DNA of 5,272 nt from Gammaproteobacteria bacterium (GTDB taxonomy: Bacteria > Pseudomonadota > Gammaproteobacteria > GCA-001735895). The translations under genes and the position numbers were made by a program. Positions 1-5,272 of this stretch are shown piece after piece (within the stretch, counting starts at the first letter, position 1; each line of letters begins with the position of its first letter). The stretch covers positions 1 to 5,272 of the forward strand of contig JAOTUD010000255.1 of NCBI GenBank assembly GCA_029864065.1. Reading direction: 5' to 3'. The notes under the pieces are model-generated. The model worked only from the letters and a program-made list of their open reading frames with translations. It searched no databases and was not told where the DNA came from.

Positions 1-242
1 TTGGTGTTATATCCGGTTTCGCAGGGCACCAGGCTGATGCGCGCGCCTTTGATACCGCCGTCGCGCTCGTTGAGCATGCTGAGGTAATCCCCGTAGCCGT
101 TGGCAAACGGGATGCCGTTCGGCGCGTAGGGGCCGGTTCGATAATCGAGGGTCGGCATGACCAGCTCGTAGGCGCTGGCGATACCGGGCATCAGTGGCAC
201 CGCCAGTAGCGCGGCAACCATTGTTCTGGTTAGTTTTTTCAT
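1..242 (-). CDS. ABC transporter periplasmic substrate-binding protein, HAAT/LivK type (N-terminal part, cut by window edge)
   Basis: Only the first 80 codons are in the window; the gene continues past the left edge, where about 300 more residues would be expected for this family. The ATG at 242 is chosen because a strong GGAGGAA lies nine bases upstream and because it gives a textbook Sec signal peptide: KK at residues 2-3, a hydrophobic core around 8-18, and an A-S-A cleavage site at 22-24. The mature protein starts at about Y25. Residues 33-49 (LDYRTGPYAPNGIPFAN) and 58-63 (NERDGG), followed by a Cys at 74 in a P-C-E-T-G-Y-N context, are typical of Periplasmic_binding_6-type binding proteins of branched-chain amino acid, amide and urea importers. 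The protein would bind the solute in the periplasm and deliver it to LivH/LivM, encoded just upstream in the same operon. The ligand cannot be read from this fragment. Confidence 0.85.
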   Translation of the reverse strand, partial: MKKLTRTMVAALLAVPLMPGIASAYELVMPTLDYRTGPYAPNGIPFANGYGDYLSMLNERDGGIKGARISLVPCETGYNT

Positions 243-251
243 TTCGGGTAC

Positions 252-258
252 TTCCTCC
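252..258 (-). promoter_or_regulatory. Strong ribosome binding site of the substrate-binding protein gene
   Basis: On the minus strand this reads GGAGGAA, nine bases before the ATG at 242. It is the best Shine-Dalgarno sequence in the window. The other genes have weak ones (GGGAAG before livG, GAGG before livH) or none clearly visible (ligase, livM). A strong site fits the usual need for excess binding protein over membrane components, and it fixes the start codon. The surrounding 69-base gap (243-311) shows no convincing terminator hairpin or promoter. Confidence 0.75.
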
Positions 259-311
259 GGTTGTTTGTTGTATCGACATTCTAAGCGACACGCCTATGAT
301 CAATCCACCCG

Positions 312-1388
312 TTAATAGGGGAAAGGCCACAGACGCAGCTTTTCCTTGGCGATCCGCCACAGGCGTGCGAGCCCGTGCGGTTCGACAATCAGGAATCCAA
401 TGATCATCACGCCGACGATAATGAATTCGAAATGCTTGGCCAGCGAGGTATCGGTGCCGAGGCCGTCGACCATGATATTTTTCAACAGGATCGGCATGAT
501 CACCAGGAACGCGGCCCCCAGGAACGAGCCGAGCACCGAGCCCAGCCCCCCGATGATGATCATGAACAGGACCAGGAAAGACTGATTGATATCGAAGGCT
601 TCGGTCGGTTCCGCCGATCCCAGCCAGACGGCGAAGTACAGGGCGCCCGCCATACCGACGTAGAAGGACGACACCGCGAACGCGGACAGCTTGGCGATCA
701 GCGGGCGCACGCCGATCAGTTCGGCGGCGATGTCCATGTCGCGGATCGCCATCCAGTTGCGGCCGATGCGGCCGCGCGCAATATTCTTCGCCGCCAGCGC
801 GAACACCGCGACGATCGCGGCGACCAGGTAGTACTTGGCAATCGGGTTCGCATGGGGGCCGGTTACGATGACGCCGAATATCGTCATCGGCGGCGCGTTG
901 ATCATGCCCGACGCGCTGTAATTGAAAAACCAGCCGACCTTGTTGAACATCCAGATCAGGAAGAACTGCGCCGCGAGCGTCGCCACGGCCAGGTAAAAGC
1001 CCTTGATGCGCAGCGACGGCAGGCCGAACAGCGTGCCGACCGCGGCGGTGACCAGGCCCGACAGCAACACCAGCGGGATGAATCCGAGTTCCGGGATGGC
1101 GACCATCATCTTGTAAACCGAGAACGCGCCCACCGCCATGAAGGCGCCGGTGCCGAGCGACAGCTGGCCGCAGTAGCCGGTCAGGATGTTCAGGCCCAGC
1201 GCTGCCAGCGAGTAAATCAGGAACGGTAGCAGGATGGCGTTGAGCCAGTACTCGTTCAACATGGCAGGTACGACAGCGAAGGTGACGATCAGTATGCCGA
1301 ATATGACGTAGCGGTCCTGCGCGATCGGAAACAGCGCCTGGTCATCCTGGTAGTTCGCCTTGAACTGGCCTGTTTCTCGGTAAATCAT
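312..1388 (-). CDS. livM: Branched-chain amino acid-type ABC transporter permease, LivM family
   Basis: A complete 358-residue inner-membrane permease, normal in length for the family. It would pair with LivH to form the translocation channel. The N-terminus is a cytoplasmic stretch (residues 1-26, MIYRETGQFK onward) followed by many hydrophobic segments. The family-typical NILTGYCGQLSLGTGAF lies at 67-83. The cytoplasmic coupling loop, which contacts the ATPases, is at about 207-226 (RIGRNWMAIRDMDIAAELIG). Glycine-rich helix sequence IIIGGLGSVLGSFLGA is at 277-292, and the tail ends L-W-P-F-P-Y as is common in these proteins. The ATG at 1388 lies four bases after the livH TGA and has no clear ribosome binding site, so it probably depends on translational coupling to livH. 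No damage is visible. The substrate is probably not a branched-chain amino acid given the ligase in the operon, so the symbol marks the family only. Confidence 0.92.
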   Translation of the reverse strand: MIYRETGQFKANYQDDQALFPIAQDRYVIFGILIVTFAVVPAMLNEYWLNAILLPFLIYSLAALGLNILTGYCGQLSLGTGAFMAVGAFSVYKMMVAIPELGFIPLVLLSGLVTAAVGTLFGLPSLRIKGFYLAVATLAAQFFLIWMFNKVGWFFNYSASGMINAPPMTIFGVIVTGPHANPIAKYYLVAAIVAVFALAAKNIARGRIGRNWMAIRDMDIAAELIGVRPLIAKLSAFAVSSFYVGMAGALYFAVWLGSAEPTEAFDINQSFLVLFMIIIGGLGSVLGSFLGAAFLVIMPILLKNIMVDGLGTDTSLAKHFEFIIVGVMIIGFLIVEPHGLARLWRIAKEKLRLWPFPY

Positions 1389-1392
1389 GTCG

Positions 1393-2289
1393 TCAAACCC
1401 GTTCTATTATTTTTTCGCCGAACAGCCCCTGCGGGCGGAACAGCAGAAACGCCAGCGCCAGCATATAGGCGAACCAGTTTTCGATCGCGCCGCCGACGAA
1501 CGGTCCCAGGTAAACCTCGGCGACCTTTTCGCCGACGCCGATAATCATGCCGCCGATAATCGCGCCGGGCACCGACGTAAAACCGCCGAGAATCAATACC
1601 GGAAGCGCCTTCAGCGCAATCAGCGACAGCGAAAACTGCACCCCCGACTTGGAACCCCACATGATGCCGGCGACCAGCGCGACGATGCCGGCTACCGACC
1701 AGACGATAACCCAGATGGTATTCAGCGAGATACCGACCGACAGCGCGGCCTGGTGATCGTCGGCGACCGCGCGCAACGCCCGGCCGATGCGCGTTTTCTG
1801 GAAGAATACGGCCAGGAACGCCACCATTATCCCGGCGGTGATGGCGGCGAAAATTTCGAGCTTCTCGATGTAGATGTCGAAGTTGTCCAGCATCCAGTCC
1901 GAGGCCCCCTGCGGAATGCCGAGATCGAGCACCTTGACATCGGAACCCCACAGGATATCGCCCATGCCCTCAAGCACGTAGGCGAGCCCGATGGTGGCCA
2001 TGAACAGGATAATCGGCTCCTGGTTAACGAGGTGACGCAACATGATTCTTTCGATCAGCCAGGCGAGAAGAATCATGACCGCGATGGTACCGATAATCGC
2101 AAGCCAGATCGGGAAGCCGAATTTTTACATCAGGCCGACCAGCGTCAGCGCGGCGAACAATGCCATGACGCCCTGCGCGAAGTTGAATATGCCGGACGCC
2201 TTGAAGATCAGCACGAAGCCGAGCGCCACCAGCGAATACATGACGCCGGCCATCAGGCCGCTCAGGGTTACTTCGATAAAGAACAGCAT
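1393..2289 (-). pseudogene. livH: Branched-chain amino acid-type ABC transporter permease, LivH family, interrupted by an in-frame stop
   Basis: Reading from the ATG at 2289 gives 54 residues, a TAA at 2125-2127, then 243 more residues in the same frame to a TGA at 1393-1395. Counting the stop as one codon the gene has 298 codons, the normal LivH length, so this is a substitution and not an indel. Both halves are clearly LivH: the first has the opening membrane helix and F-N-F-A-Q-G at about 35-40; the second continues KFGFPIWLA and carries the coupling loop KTRIGRALRAVADDHQAALS at about 165-184, A-L-P-V-L-I-L-G-G-F-T-S-V-P-G-A, and the closing L-F-R-P-Q-G-L-F-G-E-K. The start is preceded by GAGG at ten bases. 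A restart at the ATG at 2076 would give 227 residues lacking the first helix and has no ribosome binding site. The alternatives are a true nonsense mutation, a sequencing or assembly error, or readthrough. LivH identity is very sure; pseudogene status is not. Confidence 0.8.
2125..2127 (-). other. Premature in-frame TAA (codon 55) inside livH
   Basis: The minus strand reads ATG TAA AAA TTC GGC, translated G-L-M-stop-K-F-G-F. The stop lies in the loop after the first hydrophobic region. It is one base from CAA (Gln), GAA (Glu) or AAA (Lys). The frame is the same on both sides, so a slipped base in the neighbouring run of five A would not by itself explain it. livG and livM in the same operon end in TAA, which argues against reassignment of this codon. 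Confidence 0.9.
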
Positions 2290-2340
2290 CAGGTGTTCGC
2301 CTCGCAAGTGTACGCTCGAATGAAGTCATCCCCGCGCAAG

Positions 2341-2358
2341 TGACACCGATAGGTGTCA
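2341..2358. repeat. Perfect inverted repeat, 7-bp arms, loop GATA
   Basis: TGACACC (2341-2347) and GGTGTCA (2352-2358) are exact reverse complements around a four-base loop. The element lies between the two direct-repeat copies and its right arm overlaps the start of the second (GTCA, 2355-2358). It may be the remnant of the first hairpin or a small independent operator-like palindrome; no known regulator site is recognised. Confidence 0.6.
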
Positions 2359-2376
2359 TCCCCGCGTAAGCGGGGA
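2359..2376. repeat. Perfect REP-like hairpin, 7-bp stem, tetraloop
   Basis: TCCCCGC (2359-2365), loop GTAA (2366-2369), GCGGGGA (2370-2376). The stem is perfect and six of seven pairs are G-C. No T run follows on either strand, so it is not a standard intrinsic terminator. On the transcribed minus strand the loop reads TTAC. Confidence 0.75.
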
Positions 2377-2409
2377 CCTTGAACGGATAGCGCGGAACAT
2401 TTCACAAGA

Positions 2410-2427
2410 TCCTCGCTGACGCGGGGA
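2410..2427. repeat. Imperfect REP-like hairpin, 7-bp stem, loop TGAC
   Basis: TCCTCGC (2410-2416) pairs with GCGGGGA (2421-2427) with one T-G wobble. It has the same stem size and right arm as the hairpin at 2359-2376, so it looks like a diverged copy. It lies about 20 bases downstream of the livG stop codon in the transcript. Confidence 0.55.
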
Positions 2428-2448
2428 CAACATTCGATTATCAATGCG

Positions 2449-3237
2449 TTATTCATGTGGAACACCGAGATAAGCGTCGATAACTTTCTGGTTGGCGCGC
2501 ACCTTGTCGGGTACGTCGTCGGCCAGCTGCTTGCCATAGTCGAGCACCAGCACGCGGTCCGACAGGTCCATGACCACGCCCATGTCGTGCTCGATCAGCG
2601 CGATGGTGGTGCCGAACTCGGAGTTGACGTCGAGCACGAAGCGGCACATGTCTTCTTTTTCTTCGCTGTTCATGCCCGCCATCGGTTCGTCGAGCAGCAG
2701 TAGTTCCGGTTCCGCTGCCAGGGCGCGTCCGAGTTCGACGCGTTTTTGCAGACCGTAAGGCAGCTTGCCGACCGGTTTCTTGCGGATCGCCTGGATGTCG
2801 AGAAAATCGATGATCTTTTCCGCCGCTTCGCGATTTTCGAGTTCCTCGGCGCGCGCCGGACCGATATGCAGCGCCTGCCAGAACAGGTTGGTTTTCATTT
2901 TCAGGTTGCGCCCGGTCATGATGTTGTCGAGCGTCGACATGCCCTTGAACAGCGCGATGTTCTGGAAGGTGCGCGCAATGCCCTGGCTCGCCGCCACCTG
3001 CGGCGCCATTTGCCTGCGGGTTGCGCCCTTGAAGGTAATCGAGCCCTGCTGGGGGTGGTAGAAGCCGTTGATGACATTCAGCATCGAACTCTTGCCGGCG
3101 CCGTTGGGGCCGATGATCGAGCGGATTTCGCCGCGCCTGATATCGAAGCTGATATTGTCGAGGACTTTCATCACGCCGAACGACAGGCTGATATTTTCAA
3201 CCGCGAGGATGACTTCCGCGAGTCCGGATTCGCTCAC
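2449..3237 (-). CDS. livG: ABC transporter ATP-binding protein, LivG family
   Basis: A 262-residue cytoplasmic ATPase that would power the LivH/LivM importer, normally with a LivF partner. Seen motifs: Walker A GPNGAGKS at 43-50; Q-loop in R-T-F-Q-N with Gln 92; a signature of the form LPYGLQKRVELGRAL at 159-173 instead of LSGGQ (or the Liv-usual LSYGQQ); Walker B LLLLDE at 179-184 followed by P-M-A-G-M-N; H-loop His 217 in I-E-H-D-M; and a closing K-V-I-D-A-Y-L-G near 251-258. The LivG-type insertion between Q-loop and signature is present. The start is taken as GTG at 3237, where GTGA overlaps the ligase TGA, with GGGAAG seven bases upstream; the family's usual length supports this. The frame remains open upstream to 3288, but those 17 codons lie inside the ligase gene and do not look like LivG. 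The gene appears intact and translationally coupled to the ligase. Confidence 0.93.
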   Translation of the reverse strand: MSESGLAEVILAVENISLSFGVMKVLDNISFDIRRGEIRSIIGPNGAGKSSMLNVINGFYHPQQGSITFKGATRRQMAPQVAASQGIARTFQNIALFKGMSTLDNIMTGRNLKMKTNLFWQALHIGPARAEELENREAAEKIIDFLDIQAIRKKPVGKLPYGLQKRVELGRALAAEPELLLLDEPMAGMNSEEKEDMCRFVLDVNSEFGTTIALIEHDMGVVMDLSDRVLVLDYGKQLADDVPDKVRANQKVIDAYLGVPHE

Positions 3238-5207
3238 GCCGCGGCTTCCCGGGGCAGGATTGTGGCCGGGTACACCTCGGCGTCCCATATCTGCACGTCG
3301 GCGGCAAGGGTGCCGGTGCGCCCGTCTTCAAAGGTGACCCGGGTCTCGATATGGCATTGCTGCTTATCCGAGTAAAGCGCCTCGACGAGGACATCGTATC
3401 TTTCGCCGACGTAGTTGCGCCGCACCTTGCGCGTGCGGGTCAGCTCGCCGTCGTCGGCATCGAGTTCCTTGTGCAGGATCAGAAAACGGTGAATCTGCGA
3501 ATTGGCGAGGCGGCTGTCCTCGGACAGATCCTGGTTGACCTTGTCGACGCATTCCTTGATCAGCTGGTATACGTCTTTGAGGCTGGCGAGATCGATGTAT
3601 CCCGAATAGGCAAGATTGCGGCGCTCTGCCCAGTTGCCGACCGCGTCGAGGTCAATATTGATGAAAGCGGTGCTGTAGTCGCGCCCGTCGCCATAGACCA
3701 CCGCTTCCTTGACAAAAGAAAAGAACTTGAGCTTGTTTTCGATGTACTTCGGCGCGAACAGGGTACCGTCGGTGAGCTTGCCGACATCCTTGGCGCGGTC
3801 GATGATTTTCAGGTGGCCGTTGTGTTCATCGAAAAATCCCGCATCGCCGGTGTGCACCCAACCGTCCTCGGTCTTGGTGCTCGCGGTCGATTCGGGGTTC
3901 TTGTAATAGGAATGGAACACACCGGGGCTGCGGTACATGATTTCACCGTTGTCATCGATCTTGATTTCGACATCGATGGCCGGGGTGCCGACGGTATCGG
4001 CGTAAACCTCGCCGTCCGGCTGCACGCAGATGAACACCATGCATTCGGTCTGGCCGTAAAGCTGCTTGATGTTGATGCCCAGCGAGCGGTAAAAGTCGAA
4101 AATCTCCGGGCCGATGGCCTCGCCCGCGGTATAGGCGAGCCTCGTGCGCCGCAGTCCGAGGACATCTTTAAGCGGGCCGTAAACCAGGATGTCGCCGAGC
4201 CTGTAGAGCAGCGCGTCCTTCAGCGAGACCTTTTCCCGGTTCAGGATCTTGACCCCGACCCGGCGCGCGTGCTCCATGAAATAGTGAAACATCTTGCGTT
4301 TGATTTCGGCCGCATCCTCCATGCGAATCATGACCTGGGTCAGCATGTTTTCGTACACCCGGGGTGGCGCGAAGTAATAGGTGGGCCCGATTTCGCGTAA
4401 ATCGTTGGCGATCGTGGTCGGATTCTCGGGACAACTGACGCAGAAGCCGGCGACGTAGGACTGCGCGTAGGAAAACAGGTTGTCGCCGACCCAGGCCATC
4501 GGCAGGTAGGCCAGGACTTCCTCGTTCGAAGTCAGGCCCTCGCGGATGATGCCGTTGCGCGCGGTAATGATGACATTGTCGTTGGTCAGCACCACGCCCT
4601 TCGGATTGCCGGTGGTGCCGGAGGTGTAAAGCATGATGGATACATCGCTGCCTTTGCCTAACGCGACTTCCCGATCGTAGAAATCGGGATGATCATGATC
4701 GAAAGCGATACCGTCCTGCTGCACTTTCTCGAATTCATGCAGGAAATCATGCTCGTAAAGGCGCAGGCCGCGAGTTTCGTCATAAATGATGTGCTCGACC
4801 TTCGGGCAGCGATCGCGCACCTCGAGCATCTTATCGACCTGTTCCTGGTCTTCGACCAGCGCGATCTTGACGTCGGCATTGTCGAGTACATAAGCCATTT
4901 CGTCCGCCACCGCGTCCTGGTATAGCGGCACCGGGACCGCGCCGAGCGCCTGCGCCGCGGTCATGCCCCAGTAGAGACGGGGGCGGTTGTCGCCGACAAT
5001 CGCCAGTTTTTCACCACGCTTCAACCCGAGTCGGGCGAGGCCGCAGGCCAGCGCGCGGATTTCGACGGCCGCTTCGGCCCAGGTCCAGGATTGCCAGATA
5101 CCGAGATCCTTTTCGCGTATCGCGTCCCGCTCCGGGCGCAACTGCACATGGCTGTGCAACAGCTTGGGAAAGGTGTCGAGGATGTCGTCTTGTTCCGTCG
5201 GGTCCAT
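3234..5207 (-). CDS. AMP-forming acyl-CoA synthetase (long-chain fatty acid-CoA ligase-like)
   Basis: A complete 657-residue adenylate-forming enzyme, expected to convert a carboxylate, ATP and CoA to acyl-CoA, AMP and pyrophosphate. Motifs seen: ATP-binding YTSGTTGNPKG at 194-204; the A5-type YGQTE at 384-388; HTGD at 452-455 with the ribose-contacting Asp 455; the hinge motif DRAKDVGKL starting at 470, running into FAPKYIE at 484-490; and an A10-type G-E-L-T-R-T-R-K-V-R-R at 587-597, where Lys 594 is the likely catalytic lysine. After this comes a tail of about 55 residues (V-T-F-E-D-G-R-T-G region, 624-632) beyond the core fold. Size and motifs fit the long-chain ACSL/FadD15-like branch, but chain length cannot be inferred. 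In-frame TAA and TAG at 5259-5264 leave the ATG at 5207 as the only good start; no clear ribosome binding site precedes it. It is the first gene of the visible operon and overlaps livG by four bases, so it probably activates the imported compound. Confidence 0.92.
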   Translation of the reverse strand: MDPTEQDDILDTFPKLLHSHVQLRPERDAIREKDLGIWQSWTWAEAAVEIRALACGLARLGLKRGEKLAIVGDNRPRLYWGMTAAQALGAVPVPLYQDAVADEMAYVLDNADVKIALVEDQEQVDKMLEVRDRCPKVEHIIYDETRGLRLYEHDFLHEFEKVQQDGIAFDHDHPDFYDREVALGKGSDVSIMLYTSGTTGNPKGVVLTNDNVIITARNGIIREGLTSNEEVLAYLPMAWVGDNLFSYAQSYVAGFCVSCPENPTTIANDLREIGPTYYFAPPRVYENMLTQVMIRMEDAAEIKRKMFHYFMEHARRVGVKILNREKVSLKDALLYRLGDILVYGPLKDVLGLRRTRLAYTAGEAIGPEIFDFYRSLGINIKQLYGQTECMVFICVQPDGEVYADTVGTPAIDVEIKIDDNGEIMYRSPGVFHSYYKNPESTASTKTEDGWVHTGDAGFFDEHNGHLKIIDRAKDVGKLTDGTLFAPKYIENKLKFFSFVKEAVVYGDGRDYSTAFINIDLDAVGNWAERRNLAYSGYIDLASLKDVYQLIKECVDKVNQDLSEDSRLANSQIHRFLILHKELDADDGELTRTRKVRRNYVGERYDVLVEALYSDKQQCHIETRVTFEDGRTGTLAADVQIWDAEVYPATILPREAAA

Positions 5208-5272
5208 ACAGCTAGTAATTTTTATTCTGATCTGGTTGTGAAGCAGGCTATGAAGGTGCTATTACAACGTTT
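5208..5272 (-). promoter_or_regulatory. Leader upstream of the ligase gene, possible operon promoter region
   Basis: These 65 bases precede the first gene. They include an A/T-rich stretch just before the ATG (AATAAAAATTA on the minus strand, about 5216-5226), in contrast to the GC-rich coding DNA. I find no well-spaced -35/-10 pair and no purine-rich ribosome binding site. In-frame stops at 5259-5264 show no coding continuation of the ligase frame. Calling it a promoter region rests on position and composition only. Confidence 0.3.

Larger units (their letters stand above)
2290..2448. repeat. Intra-operon gap with a cluster of REP-like GC-rich hairpins
   Basis: The 159 bases between the livG stop and the livH start hold no gene. 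A 16-base direct repeat with one mismatch, GTCATCCCCGCG(C/T)AAG, occurs at 2325-2340 and 2355-2370, exactly 30 bases apart. The second copy is completed by GCGGGGAC to form a perfect hairpin; the first has lost its right arm. A third, degenerate hairpin at 2410-2427 shares GCGGGGAC (2421-2428). The unit T-CCCC-GC-loop-GC-GGGG-A resembles the small dispersed extragenic palindromes (REP/dRS3-like) common in proteobacteria; this family link is by recall. In the transcript they could protect the upstream ligase-livG part from 3' decay or lower expression of downstream genes. Confidence 0.7.

Noticed and set aside
7..360. Minus-strand open frame of 117 codons overlapping the livM end and the binding-protein start
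   Set aside because: It is in a different frame from the signal peptide and binding-protein sequence starting at 242, lacks its own ribosome binding site, and becomes an Arg-rich non-protein-like string.
375..1229. Long plus-strand open frame (284 codons) opposite livM
   Set aside because: It is a shadow of the livM codons: the product is a low-complexity mix rich in Arg, Asp, Glu, Gln and His, with no fold or motif. LivM on the other strand is unmistakable.
2125..2289. The first 54 codons of livH as a separate small membrane protein gene
   Set aside because: The peptide matches the N-terminus of LivH and the next codons in the same frame continue that protein without loss, so it is a fragment of one gene rather than an independent one.
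2299..2307. Alternative livH start at TTG 2307
   Set aside because: It would add six residues before the ATG at 2289 and lacks a ribosome binding site, whereas GAGG precedes the ATG and the M-L-F-F start fits the family.
1387..2343. Plus-strand open frame of 318 codons spanning all of livH and part of the hairpin gap
   Set aside because: Same antisense composition (Arg/Asp/Gln/His rich), no recognisable domain. Its openness comes from GC-rich permease codons on the minus strand.
2359..2376. Intrinsic terminator between livG and livH
   Set aside because: The stem is good but no T run follows the hairpin in the direction of transcription (nor on the other strand), and the genes on both sides belong to one transporter.
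2325..2428. CRISPR array
   Set aside because: The direct repeat occurs only twice with 14 bases between copies, the unit is palindromic, and there is no series of regular spacers.
3351..4400. Plus-strand open frame of 349 codons opposite the ligase
   Set aside because: Val/Asp/Arg/Leu-rich antisense shadow of the ligase. The minus-strand frame holds all the adenylation motifs.

Overview
The window is a GC-rich stretch of a proteobacterial chromosome, most likely a gammaproteobacterium judging by protein character; this assignment is an inference. It carries five genes, all on the minus strand, so transcription runs from high to low coordinates. There are no RNA genes, mobile-element genes or CRISPR arrays. 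Long open frames on the plus strand are antisense shadows of GC-rich codons.

In order of transcription: (1) 5208-5272 is a short AT-richer leader. (2) 3234-5207 encodes a 657-residue AMP-forming acyl-CoA synthetase. (3) 2449-3237 encodes a LivG-type ABC ATPase that starts with GTG and overlaps the ligase stop codon by four bases. (4) 2290-2448 is a 159-base gap holding a cluster of small REP-like hairpins. (5) 1393-2289 is a LivH-type permease gene interrupted by one in-frame TAA at codon 55, with the frame otherwise intact. (6) 312-1388 encodes a complete LivM-type permease, four bases after the livH stop. (7) 243-311 is a gap with a strong ribosome binding site. (8) 1-242 is the first 80 codons of a periplasmic substrate-binding protein of the branched-chain amino acid/amide/urea (HAAT) type, cut by the window edge.

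Together these form a HAAT-family ABC importer joined to an acyl-CoA ligase. The binding protein would capture the solute in the periplasm, LivH/LivM form the channel and LivG (with a LivF partner not in this window, probably beyond the left edge) drives transport. The ligase could then trap the imported carboxylate as a CoA thioester. That suggests the solute is an organic or aromatic acid or a fatty-acid-like compound rather than a branched-chain amino acid, but nothing in the sequence names the substrate.

The two points most worth a second look are the single nonsense codon in livH, which would disable the importer if real, and the hairpin cluster inside the operon. The system itself is of a known general type. 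I do not see a wholly new kind of system here.
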